Part shown: piece after piece, positions 42,647 to 50,989 of the stretch
How the letters are laid out: each line of letters begins with the position of its first letter
Numbering within the stretch: position 1 is the first letter of the stretch
NCBI GenBank assembly: GCA_016195565.1
Contig: JACPZK010000031.1
Span: forward strand, 1 to 64,000
Direction of reading: 5' to 3'
DNA length: 64,000 nt
DNA from: Nitrospirota bacterium
GTDB taxonomy: Bacteria; Nitrospirota; Thermodesulfovibrionia; Thermodesulfovibrionales; UBA1546
The notes under the pieces: model-generated
What the model was told of the DNA's origin: nothing
The model's database searches: none
Seen by the model: only the letters and a program-made list of their open reading frames with translations
Program-made: the position numbers and the translations under genes

Positions 42647-43219
42647 ATGCTTAAAAAAAATATTGGTTTTACATTAATTGAACTCTTAATAGTCGTGGCA
42701 ATTATCGGTATTCTTGCCGCAATAGCGATTCCGGGTTACATTGGTATGCAGGAAAGGGGAAGAAAAGGCGCTGCTATTCGTGTTGCCGAGGCGTCTGTCC
42801 CGGAACTTCAGGCATGGATAAACTCTGCCAAAAAGGCGGGAAGCGTGCAGGGTGCTTTTAATGAAATAGATACGAACGGCGATGGTGTAATAAGCAGCGC
42901 TGATGCTAATAATAATACCTTTGGCACTACAGCCAATGGTTTTATACAAGATTATTGGATATCTCTGCAAAATAATATTAAAAATCAGGTGTCTCCCTGG
43001 GCAGGTGGAACGCCGCTCTGGTTTGACGGCGACAGCAGGGCTGATATGACAGCATGTCAATCTGCTGCAAGAGCAGGTCAGATAACTGTTTGCTATACCC
43101 CTGCGGCTAATTCAACGATTCAGCGGTTATTTGTTGTTGCAAGGAATTTAATGGACTCAGCAGCCGGTACGGTTGGCGGGGGTAGTGTTGTTTACGAAAA
43201 GGTTATAAGCGCTGATTAA
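42647..43219 (+). CDS. Type IV pilin-like protein with EF-hand-like loop, paralogue 2
   Basis: A 190-residue prepilin from ATG 42647 (AAGGAT upstream). The open frame begins at 42599, but that ATG lies inside the terminator hairpin. The short leader MLKKNIG precedes FTLIELLIVVAIIGILAA. It is highly similar to the first pilin through YIGMQERGRKG and RVAEASVPELQAW, and keeps the Ca2+-loop pattern DTNGDGVISSAD and the cysteine pair. The central region has diverged strongly. Confidence 0.92.
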   Translation: MLKKNIGFTLIELLIVVAIIGILAAIAIPGYIGMQERGRKGAAIRVAEASVPELQAWINSAKKAGSVQGAFNEIDTNGDGVISSADANNNTFGTTANGFIQDYWISLQNNIKNQVSPWAGGTPLWFDGDSRADMTACQSAARAGQITVCYTPAANSTIQRLFVVARNLMDSAAGTVGGGSVVYEKVISAD

Positions 43220-43239
43220 TACAAACGCATTAAATAATG

Positions 43240-43323
43240 TGTCATTGCGAGGAGCAACGTGACGAAGCAATCTTTTATTGAAAGGCGAGATTGCCACGCT
43301 CCTTTCGGTCTCTCGCAATGACA
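43240..43323. repeat. TGTCATTGCGAG dispersed inverted-repeat element, copy 6
   Basis: TGTCATTGCGAG to CTCGCAATGACA between the second pilin and the TMTC-like gene. A GTGAAGAAAT tandem follows at about 43345-43384 and supplies the start region of the next gene. Confidence 0.85.
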
Positions 43324-43364
43324 AGTGTATAAGAAAAGATAAGAAATGAAGAAAGTGAAGAAAT

Positions 43365-45311
43365 GTGAAGAAATGTGAAGAAATGGGGACGGTTCTATTT
43401 TCAGAGAAAAAAAGTAAGAAGCTTATTCTTTTAGGGCTGATAGGAATCATTTTACTCGGAGCAGTTCTTTACTCAAACATCCTCCATGCTCCTTTTGTTT
43501 TTGATGACCATAGCTCTATCAAAGAGAATGATTCAATAAGGAGCATTGCAGAATCATTTAAAAAAATATCAAGTAACAGGTATCTTACGTCGCTTAGTTT
43601 TGCTGTTAATTATGCGGCCGGGGGCTTGAATCCTTTCAGCTATCACCTTATAAATAATTCTATCCATATTTTAAATGCGCTATTGGTTTATTATCTTGTT
43701 GTCCTTACTTTTAAAACGCCTTACTTTTCAGATAAAACGCCTTACTTTTCAGAAATTATACAAACCTTTGAAAAATCCCCCCATCCCCCCTTTAGTAAAG
43801 GGGGGCGAGGGGGGATTAATTTAGTTGCCTTTGCGTCGGCCTTTATTTTCATTGCCCATCCGATACAGACACAGGCAGTGACATATATAGCTCAGAGAGC
43901 TGCCTCAATGGCAGCAATGTTTTATCTGCTTTCGCTGGTCATATATATCAAGTGGAGGCTGAGTGCAGAGCAGCAGACCAGTAGAGCAGCAGAGCAACAG
44001 AGCAGAAGTAAAACAACTACTGCGCTACTGCTCTACTGCGCCAGTCTCATTTCCGCCATTCTTGCAATGAAATCAAAGGAGACAGCGTTCACTTTGCCTG
44101 TTGTAATAGTCCTTTATGAATTCTCATTTTTCAATAAAACCTCAGCTTCGCAATATGCGACTTCCAACTTAAGAAGATTTCTTTACCTTTTGCCAATCTT
44201 GTTTACACTTCTGATAATTCCCCTTAGTATGCTGAATTTCACAGCTCCGGTGGAAACCATTACGCAGGATATAAACATCCAGTCAAGAGAAACAGTCAAT
44301 ATTACCAGAACAGACTATCTCCTGACTCAGTTCAGGATTATCGTGACATATCTTAGGCTATTGGTTTTACCTATAACCCAGAACTTTGATTATGATTACC
44401 CAATCTACAATTCCTTCTTTGAACCGAATGTATTTCTATCCTTCCTGCTTCTTTTATCCATTTTTGGCATTGGGGTTTATCTCTTTCATCGTTCACGGCT
44501 CACAGTTCACAGTTCACAGGCTCTTAACTCCGAACTCCTTACTCCGAACTTCCGACTAATTGCTTTCGGCATCTTCTGGTTTTTCATAACCCTATCTGTT
44601 GAGTCATCCATTATCCCGATAAGAGATGTTATAGTTGAGCACCGTTTATATCTTCCTTCTATAGGGTTTTTTATTGCTGCTGTGCTGTCTGTGGATTATC
44701 TTTTTTCTAATATGCGTCTCAAAACTGCTTTAATGGCTGTCATTGTGCTGGCATTATCCGTAGGCGCTTATAACAGAAATACAGTCTGGAAAGACCCTCA
44801 AACACTATGGGAGGATGTTATTGCAAAGGCGCCAAATAACGCAAGGGCGTACAATAATCTTGGGGTAGAATTAAAAAACAAGGGGGAATTTGATAAGGCA
44901 ATTGAGCAATTTGAAAAATCACTGAAGGCAGACAAGAACTATACATCTGTTTTTTTTAATCTCGGCGATGTTCAATACAGGCTTGGGAATTATGAAGATG
45001 CAGTTGTTTATCTAAAAAAGGCATTAACCTTAAAATTAAACCAACAACTGCACTTAGATGTTCTCAATAAACTTGGAAGGACATACAGTGCAATGGGACA
45101 GGCCGAAAATGCAATTGATGCATTTAAAGAAGCAATAAAGGTTTACCCTACGGCGGTTGCTCCTTATAATAACCTTGGGGTTCAGTATATTAAGACCGGC
45201 AGATTTGACCTTGCAATTGAAACGCTGGAGAAGGCGTTAAAAATCAGAGAGGAGCCATATATTCGTGCCAATCTTTCAATTGCATATGCAAAGAAAATCG
45301 AAAAAACTTAA
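43365..45311 (+). CDS. TMTC-like membrane protein with C-terminal TPR repeats
   Basis: A 648-residue protein. About eleven transmembrane helices (25-455) carry the FVFDDHSSI motif near the start, the DD motif of the GT-C-type TMTC/PMT-like family, and then HPIQTQAVTYIAQRAASMAA and EHRLYLPSIGF. Residues about 470-640 are four to five TPRs (NNARAYNNLGVELKNKGEF). Members beside pilin genes may glycosylate pilins; this is inference. Repeat-derived inserts are translated at FEKSPHPPFSKGGRGGI, at AEQQTSRAAEQQSRSK and at SRLTVHSSQALNSELLTPN. KTPYFSD also occurs as a tandem duplicate. Confidence 0.85.
   Translation: MKKCEEMGTVLFSEKKSKKLILLGLIGIILLGAVLYSNILHAPFVFDDHSSIKENDSIRSIAESFKKISSNRYLTSLSFAVNYAAGGLNPFSYHLINNSIHILNALLVYYLVVLTFKTPYFSDKTPYFSEIIQTFEKSPHPPFSKGGRGGINLVAFASAFIFIAHPIQTQAVTYIAQRAASMAAMFYLLSLVIYIKWRLSAEQQTSRAAEQQSRSKTTTALLLYCASLISAILAMKSKETAFTLPVVIVLYEFSFFNKTSASQYATSNLRRFLYLLPILFTLLIIPLSMLNFTAPVETITQDINIQSRETVNITRTDYLLTQFRIIVTYLRLLVLPITQNFDYDYPIYNSFFEPNVFLSFLLLLSIFGIGVYLFHRSRLTVHSSQALNSELLTPNFRLIAFGIFWFFITLSVESSIIPIRDVIVEHRLYLPSIGFFIAAVLSVDYLFSNMRLKTALMAVIVLALSVGAYNRNTVWKDPQTLWEDVIAKAPNNARAYNNLGVELKNKGEFDKAIEQFEKSLKADKNYTSVFFNLGDVQYRLGNYEDAVVYLKKALTLKLNQQLHLDVLNKLGRTYSAMGQAENAIDAFKEAIKVYPTAVAPYNNLGVQYIKTGRFDLAIETLEKALKIREEPYIRANLSIAYAKKIEKT
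43774..43817. repeat. PPFSKGGRGG-type palindrome inside coding sequence
   Basis: AATCCCCCCATCCCCCC, TTTAGTAAA, GGGGGGCGAGGGGGGATT: a long C/G palindrome known as a dispersed element in several phyla, here translated in frame between membrane helices. Confidence 0.85.
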
Positions 45312-45373
45312 GGTAAAGATGCAAAAAACAATTAATTTGTCTATAATCAAAATAAAGTTAGCAGGAGGTTAGC

Positions 45374-45862
45374 ATGAAAAATAAAGGTTTTACTCTTATT
45401 GAGCTTTTGATTGTGGTAGCTATTATTGGCATCCTTGCAATGATAGCAATCCCAACCTATACCGGCCAGCAGCTAAGGGCCGCAAGGACAGAGGCATATA
45501 CAAACCTTGAGACGTTGAGACTGCTTGAAGAGCAGTTTTATGCTGAGAATGGGGTATACACAGCGAATCTCGGAGGTCCTGGAAGCACTGCTGCTATTCG
45601 AGATGCTAACCTTGCTTTAATTCAGGATACAGCAAATGATGCAGATATTGATGAGCTGCGAGGTTTTCGTCCTGGAACAGGGACAAATTTTAGCTATAGA
45701 ATAATACAAAATGTAGCGCTTGTCCCTCCTGTGGCTGTCCCGTATACTGGGGTTACGGCTGCTCTAACCCCTTGCTTTGTTGCCGTTGCCACAGGCGTTG
45801 ATGGCACAAGGGTAGCAGGTGATGTGTTTGCTATAGACTGTAATAACAACAGGAACTTCTAA
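45374..45862 (+). CDS. Type IV pilin-like protein (PilE-type)
   Basis: A 162-residue prepilin with leader MKNKG and FTLIELLIVVAIIGILAMIAIP. The helix continues as RAARTEAYTNLETLRLLEEQFYAENGVY, a typical minor pilin or PilE-like pattern. The C-terminal cysteines (PCFVAV, DCNNN) may form a D-loop disulfide. It lacks the EF-hand-like loop of the two upstream pilins. Confidence 0.92.
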   Translation: MKNKGFTLIELLIVVAIIGILAMIAIPTYTGQQLRAARTEAYTNLETLRLLEEQFYAENGVYTANLGGPGSTAAIRDANLALIQDTANDADIDELRGFRPGTGTNFSYRIIQNVALVPPVAVPYTGVTAALTPCFVAVATGVDGTRVAGDVFAIDCNNNRNF

Positions 45863-45916
45863 TCCTTAAGCCCGTTTAAAAATTCCCTGTTTTTTAGATG
45901 GAGATTTCAAGAATAC

Positions 45917-46948
45917 ATGGTCATGGATTCATTAATCTCAGTAATAATTCTTAATTATAATGGAAAAGATTACATAGAAGAATGCCTCGATTCTGTTCTT
46001 GCTCAGACCTATGAGCCTCTGGAGATTATCGTTGTTGACAATGCATCCAACGACAGTTCTCTGGAAATATTAAAAGAAAAATATTCATCGAAGATTAAGC
46101 TCATTGAAAGTAATACCAACCTTGGTTTTGCCGGAGGGAATAATTTGGCATTAGATTATGCGAAAGGAGAGTTTATTGCACTTCTTAACAATGATGCTGT
46201 TGCGGACAGGAGATGGATAGAGGAATTTATGTCTGCGGTTAGCAGGTGCGATGGGACCTTCGGCATGTGGGCCAGCAAGATACTTTTTTATGATGACCGT
46301 GAGATTATAGATACAGCCGGCCATCTTATATATCCTGATGGCCTGAACAGGGGGCGCGGCAAGGGAGAAAAGGATAAAGGACAATATGATAAGGAAGAGG
46401 AAGTTTTTTTCCCGAGTGGCTGCGCGGCCATATATCGCAAAGAGATGCTGGATATTATCGGTTTTTTTGACCCTGATTTTTTTGCATATGGAGACGATAC
46501 TGATTTAGGGATGAAAGCAAGGATTGCAGGCTGGAAGTGCATTTATGTGCCGAAGTCCGTCGTCTGCCACCATTCATCTGCTGCAAGCGGAAAATATTCA
46601 CCATTGAAGGCATATCTCGTAGAAAGAAACAGATTGTGGGTCTTAATAAAATATTTCCCGTTGAGATATATACTGCTTAGTCCTTTTTATACGGTATTAA
46701 GATTGATACTGCAGCTCTATGGCGCACTGACCGGAAAGGGAGCAGCAGGAAGGTTTACCGAGGAGTATTCATTTTTAATGCTTGCCGGTGTTTTTATAAA
46801 AGCGTATTTTGATGCAGTGCTGGGATTGCCTGGGATGATAAGGAAAAGACTGAGAATGAACAGGATTAAACATGCCGGCGCCAAAGAATTTGCTTTATGG
46901 CTAAAAAAGTTCAGGATAAGCGCTGCGGAGATTGCGTTAAAGGAATGA
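45917..46948 (+). CDS. Glycosyltransferase family 2 (rhamnosyltransferase-like)
   Basis: A 343-residue GT-A enzyme: VIILNYNGKDYIEECLDSV, VDNASNDSS, NTNLGFAGGNN, ALLNNDAV (metal-binding site) and FFAYGDDTDLGMKARIAGW. This set is typical of WbbL-like transferases that add a sugar to a growing surface glycan. The C-terminal 100 residues include an amphipathic or membrane-associated segment. It is the first gene of the polysaccharide region. Confidence 0.9.
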   Translation: MVMDSLISVIILNYNGKDYIEECLDSVLAQTYEPLEIIVVDNASNDSSLEILKEKYSSKIKLIESNTNLGFAGGNNLALDYAKGEFIALLNNDAVADRRWIEEFMSAVSRCDGTFGMWASKILFYDDREIIDTAGHLIYPDGLNRGRGKGEKDKGQYDKEEEVFFPSGCAAIYRKEMLDIIGFFDPDFFAYGDDTDLGMKARIAGWKCIYVPKSVVCHHSSAASGKYSPLKAYLVERNRLWVLIKYFPLRYILLSPFYTVLRLILQLYGALTGKGAAGRFTEEYSFLMLAGVFIKAYFDAVLGLPGMIRKRLRMNRIKHAGAKEFALWLKKFRISAAEIALKE

Positions 46949-46958
46949 TGGTATATTT

Positions 46959-48356
46959 ATGAAGGTTCTTCTTATACAGCCTCCAGCCAGACATATTGCC
47001 AGGGAAGATATTGTTGTTCCTCCACTGGGCATAGCGTATCTCGCGGCTGTGCTGGAAAGAAAGGGACACAAGGTTTGTGTTCTGGATGCCTTTGCCGAGA
47101 TGCTTGATTTTAATTCTCTTGAAGAAAGAGTAAAGTTACTCTCTCCAGATGCTGTTGCTATTACAGGCATGACGCCTGTAATAGATAGTGCATACAGGGT
47201 TGCAAAAATAGCAAGAAGATATGCGCGTTACGTAATAATAGGCGGCCCTCACGTATCTGTTGCTGGCGCTAAGGTATTTGAGCAATGTCCTGATTTAGAT
47301 TACGCGGTACAAGGCGAAGGTGAAATCAGTTTCCCGCTTCTGGTAGAAGCGTTGGAACGCAATAAGGATATAAGCAATGTCCCCGGGGTTATTACCAGAG
47401 ACTTCAGCAATCCGCCTTCTCCCTTAATAGGCGAGCTTGACAGCCTGCCTTTTCCTGCAAGGCATTTGCTGCCGAATGAGAGATACAGATATATATTGTC
47501 ATCAGGAAAAGTTACAACAATGTTTACATCAAGAGGATGCCCGTACCATTGTGTGTTCTGTGATAAGGCTGTTTTCGGCTCTAAGTGGAGGGCGAGGAGC
47601 GCGGCAAATGTCCTTGACGAAATAGAACTTGTGAGAAGAGATTACGGAATTGACTCAATAATCTTTTATGACGATTTATTCACTCTTGATAAGAAAAGAG
47701 TTCTGGAAATATGCCGGGGAATTATTGACAGGGAACTTAAGATTGAATGGAAGTGCGAGGGCAGGGTAAATCTGGCAGATAAAGAGGCTCTCGCATGGAT
47801 GAAGAAAGCAGGCTGTTCGATGATAGCCTATGGGGTTGAGAGCGGGAATCAGAAAGGGCTTGATTACCTGAATAAGGGCACAACAGTTGAACAGATAAGA
47901 AATGCATTTGAGTTGACAAAAAGGGCTGGCATAAGGCCTATGGCATATTTTGTTTTAGGGATTCCCGTTGAGACGTATGACGATGAGCTGAGGACAATAG
48001 GCTTTGCAAAGGAAATAAAACCTGCGTATGCGCAGTTCAGTGTTCTGTCACCTGTGCTGGGCACAAAACTCTATGATGATGCTGTTAGAATGGGGTGGTA
48101 TAAAGAAGTTGAGGCAAAAAACCCTATGGACAAGGACGTTAACAGGCCGGCTATAATAAATGAAAACTGGGATGAGGAAAAATTAGTCCGCATCCTGAGG
48201 GAGGCGCACAGAAGGTTTTACATGAGTCCATGGTATATAATGGAGAGAATTAAAGAAGCAACAAGTTTGAAAGATTTCATCAGAAAGGCAATGGCAGGAT
48301 TTAAGCTCTTCATGTGGTATTTGAGAAGTAAGACAGGCAAGAGGCAAGAGGATTAA
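46959..48356 (+). CDS. B12-binding radical SAM protein
   Basis: A 465-residue protein. The N-terminal cobalamin-binding domain (1-140) shows VLLIQPPARH, VPPLGIAYLAAVLERKGH and IIGGPHVSV. The radical SAM core follows with FTSRGCPYHCVFCDKAVFG (CX3CX2C) and SIIFYDDLFTLD, and a helical C-terminus. Class B members methylate or rearrange lipids and sugars; in polysaccharide loci the substrate is usually unknown. It is coupled to the upstream GT2 gene (10-base gap). Confidence 0.9.
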   Translation: MKVLLIQPPARHIAREDIVVPPLGIAYLAAVLERKGHKVCVLDAFAEMLDFNSLEERVKLLSPDAVAITGMTPVIDSAYRVAKIARRYARYVIIGGPHVSVAGAKVFEQCPDLDYAVQGEGEISFPLLVEALERNKDISNVPGVITRDFSNPPSPLIGELDSLPFPARHLLPNERYRYILSSGKVTTMFTSRGCPYHCVFCDKAVFGSKWRARSAANVLDEIELVRRDYGIDSIIFYDDLFTLDKKRVLEICRGIIDRELKIEWKCEGRVNLADKEALAWMKKAGCSMIAYGVESGNQKGLDYLNKGTTVEQIRNAFELTKRAGIRPMAYFVLGIPVETYDDELRTIGFAKEIKPAYAQFSVLSPVLGTKLYDDAVRMGWYKEVEAKNPMDKDVNRPAIINENWDEEKLVRILREAHRRFYMSPWYIMERIKEATSLKDFIRKAMAGFKLFMWYLRSKTGKRQED

Positions 48357-48495
48357 ATGTTTTTAAATAAGGCAACTGCCCGAATTATGCGCGTTAAGAA
48401 TTGATTATGGCATGTCAAAGGTGTTGTCCGATTAGCCGATTAGAACTGCAAAAGACTTTTCAGTCTCCTATACCCCTTTCAACTGCATTTTCTTA

Positions 48496-48523
48496 TTGAC
48501 AGAACAGATGTCTGTGTGATAAG
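48496..48523 (+). promoter_or_regulatory. Promoter with palindromic operator, near-leaderless
   Basis: TTGACA (48496-48501), 16-base spacer, GATAAG (48518-48523). The spacer holds a perfect inverted repeat ACAGA-TG-TCTGT (48504-48515), well placed for repression. The expected transcription start is about two bases from the ATG at 48532, and no ribosome-binding site is seen, so the mRNA may be leaderless. Confidence 0.5.
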
Positions 48524-48531
48524 TTCAGATT

Positions 48532-49197
48532 ATGAACGTTCAGGATTTGAACGGCAGGAATAGCGAAACTCCTGATACTTATAAGTCACTCCTGCTCCTT
48601 GATGAAATCTCAAAATGGGAGCCCATGTCGCAGCGTGACCTTAGCAAGAAACTCAACGTAGCCCTCGGTCTTGTAAATTCATATATAAAAAATCTTGTTT
48701 CAAAGGGCTATATAACCATAAAGACGATACCTTCAAAAAGATATGCTTACTATCTCACATCGAAAGGTTTTGCAGAAAAAACGCGGTTAACATATCACCA
48801 TTTACAGAACTTCACAAATCTCTACAGGGAAGCCAGAAGAGATTTTAAGGAGTTATTCAGCAACCTGTATAAAGAGGGCGTGAAGAGCGTTGTTTTTGCA
48901 GGCGCAGACGAGTCTGCAGAGATAGCATATCTTTCCTTGCAGGAGTTTGATATAAGGTTTGCAGGGATTGTTGACATAGAGCGCGCGGGCAAAGATTTCT
49001 TCAAATACAAAATAATGCCGCTTGAAAAGATAAAGGAGATCGATGCTGATTTTGTGATTGTGAGTTCATTTATGAAGAGAGATGAGGTTTATAGGAAGCT
49101 TATAGAAGAAGGTATCTATCCGGAAAAAGTGAAGTGCATATTCACGCTGACGTATAAAAGCCCTAATGCCTTGAATAATGAATCCGGGAGAAAATAA
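48532..49197 (+). CDS. Winged-helix regulator with Rossmann-like C-terminal domain
   Basis: A 221-residue protein. Residues about 18-80 are a winged helix (MSQRDLSKKLNVALGLVNSYIKNLVSKGYI, quoted here in parts: SQRDLSKKLNVALG and VNSYIKNLVSKGYI; the wing ends YYLTSKGF). Residues about 115-205 form a nucleotide-binding-like domain (SVVFAGADESAEIAYL, FAGIVDIER, DADFVIVSS) like the tail of polysaccharide-locus regulators. It is the first gene of the exopolysaccharide control unit and overlaps or abuts the NusG paralogue. It probably binds the palindrome in its own promoter. Confidence 0.82.
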   Translation: MNVQDLNGRNSETPDTYKSLLLLDEISKWEPMSQRDLSKKLNVALGLVNSYIKNLVSKGYITIKTIPSKRYAYYLTSKGFAEKTRLTYHHLQNFTNLYREARRDFKELFSNLYKEGVKSVVFAGADESAEIAYLSLQEFDIRFAGIVDIERAGKDFFKYKIMPLEKIKEIDADFVIVSSFMKRDEVYRKLIEEGIYPEKVKCIFTLTYKSPNALNNESGRK

Positions 49198-49198
49198 A

Positions 49199-49687
49199 AT
49201 GCAGTGGTATGCTGTATATACAAAGCCAAAGAGAGAGGATGTTGTGGCAGGTTCTCTTGAGAATGCAGGCATTGAGGTCTTTAATCCAAGATTAAAACAG
49301 AAAAAATACGTGCAAGGCGCTTATAGAAATAAAATCAGCCCGCTTTTCCCCTGTTATATATTTGTAAAATTTGAACCCGAAACTACTTCACACATGATTA
49401 AGTATACGCGGGGAGTCAAGAGGGTTGTCGGTGGAGATTTGCCATGGCCTGTTTCAGATGAGATTGTTGACGTAATAAGGGATCAAGAGGAAGACGGGAT
49501 TGTTACCATAAAACCCCCACAACTCAAATACGGCGACAGTGTGTCCATAAACGACGGGCCTCTGTCAGGGCTGAGAGGGATATTTGAAAAAGAGTTGAAC
49601 GGACAAGAGCGTGTGGTTTTGTTGCTGAGCGCAGTTGAGTATCAGGCAAGGGCTGTTGTAGATAAGACGTTTCTTGTCATGGCTTAA
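49199..49687 (+). CDS. NusG-family specific antiterminator (RfaH/UpxY/LoaP type)
   Basis: A 162-residue NusG paralogue: QWYAVYTKPKRED, the RNAP-binding FPCYIFVKFE, TRGVKRVVGG and a C-terminal KOW domain (YGDSVSINDGPLSGLRGIFE). The start is ATG 49199 with GGGAG eight bases upstream, one base after the regulator stop. Family members travel with RNA polymerase and prevent termination in long surface-glycan operons. An ops-like site lies 78 bases after its stop. Confidence 0.92.
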   Translation: MQWYAVYTKPKREDVVAGSLENAGIEVFNPRLKQKKYVQGAYRNKISPLFPCYIFVKFEPETTSHMIKYTRGVKRVVGGDLPWPVSDEIVDVIRDQEEDGIVTIKPPQLKYGDSVSINDGPLSGLRGIFEKELNGQERVVLLLSAVEYQARAVVDKTFLVMA

Positions 49688-49764
49688 AGACGGCATCAGT
49701 TGTGTGTAGCCGATGAACAATCAGTATGTATTTTTTTCTGACGGAAGGGAATGTCCCCCTGAAT

Positions 49765-49777
49765 GGCGGTAGCCTGC
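49765..49777 (+). promoter_or_regulatory. ops-like antiterminator recruitment element
   Basis: GGCGGTAGCCTGC matches the enterobacterial ops element (GGCGGTAGCGTGC) at 12 of 13 positions. It lies between a NusG-family gene and the first gene of the polysaccharide operon, where an RfaH-like factor would load. A short GGGA-ATG-TCCC hairpin precedes it (about 49747-49757). Confidence 0.6.
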
Positions 49778-49833
49778 AAAGATAAAGATGTCAATGAAGA
49801 ATTTTAGAATAAGGACTTTTTAAAGGGAAATCA

Positions 49834-50988
49834 ATGAGAAAAAAGTTTTTAGTATTTGGAAGTCCAATGATAGAACAGCCAGAAATAGACGAGGTGGTTG
49901 CCTCTTTGAAGTCTGGTTGGATCGGTACAGGACCGAAAGTTCACAAGTTTGAAGGAATGTTCAAGGAGTATAAGGGGAGGAGATTTGCCATAGCATTAAA
50001 CTCTTGTACATCTGCATTACACCTTTCTATGCTCGTCATAGGAATAAAACCCGGGGATGAAGTTATTGTTCCAGCAATGACATTTGCAGCAACAGCCAAC
50101 GCAGTTATACATACAGGCGGAATTCCTATTTTTGCTGACTGCGAAAAAGATACGATGAACATTGATCCAGAAGATATCGAGCGAAAGATTACTTCAAAAA
50201 CAAAGGCTATAATTCCAGTTCATTTTGCAGGTCGGGCAGGTAATATGGATGCCATAATGAATATTGCTAAAAGGCATAATATGAGAGTAATAGAAGATTG
50301 CGCACATGCTATAGAATCAGAGTATAAAGGTAAAACGACAGGTACTTTTGGAGAATTGGGTTGTTTTAGCTTTTATGTCACAAAAAATATTGTGACTGGG
50401 GAAGGGGGAATGGTTATTACAGATAATGAAGATTACGCTAATAAAATTAAGATATTGGCGCTTCACGGAATGAGTAAAGACGCATGGAGGAGATTCAGTG
50501 ATGAGGGATACAAACATTATCAAGTGGTTTATTCAGGATTTAAATATAACATGATGGATATTCAGGCAGCGATTGGAATTCACCAATTGCCCAGGATAGA
50601 GAAATATTGGAAACGGAGGCAGAAAATATGGAACAGATACAATGAAGCCTTTAAGGATTTACCAGTTTTTACCCCTGCACCAGTAGAACCAAATACTCGT
50701 CACGCTTATCATTTATATACTCTACTGCTTGATATAGACAACTTAAAAATTACCAGAGATAAATTTTTAGATGAAATGACAAAACAAAATATTGGGATTG
50801 GCGTGCACTATATTGCTTTGCACTTGCATCCTTATTATCAAAATACTTACGGTTATAAAAGAGGTGATTTTCCAAATGCAGAATGGATTTCAGACAGGAC
50901 AGTCTCTCTCCCTATTTCAGCAAAGCTGACAGATGAGGATGTGGAGGATGTGATAGAGGCAGTAAGTGCTATCATTGTAAATCTATAA
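49834..50988 (+). CDS. DegT/DnrJ/EryC1/StrS sugar aminotransferase
   Basis: A 384-residue PLP enzyme that transaminates nucleotide keto-sugars. Motifs are SGWIGTGPKVHKFE, NSCTSALHLSML, TFAATANAV, VIEDCAHAI (Asp155) and the PLP lysine Lys184 in FYVTKNIVTGEGG. It should make an amino sugar for the surface glycan. It is the first structural gene after the ops-like element. Confidence 0.94.
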   Translation: MRKKFLVFGSPMIEQPEIDEVVASLKSGWIGTGPKVHKFEGMFKEYKGRRFAIALNSCTSALHLSMLVIGIKPGDEVIVPAMTFAATANAVIHTGGIPIFADCEKDTMNIDPEDIERKITSKTKAIIPVHFAGRAGNMDAIMNIAKRHNMRVIEDCAHAIESEYKGKTTGTFGELGCFSFYVTKNIVTGEGGMVITDNEDYANKIKILALHGMSKDAWRRFSDEGYKHYQVVYSGFKYNMMDIQAAIGIHQLPRIEKYWKRRQKIWNRYNEAFKDLPVFTPAPVEPNTRHAYHLYTLLLDIDNLKITRDKFLDEMTKQNIGIGVHYIALHLHPYYQNTYGYKRGDFPNAEWISDRTVSLPISAKLTDEDVEDVIEAVSAIIVNL

Positions 50989-50989
50989 A

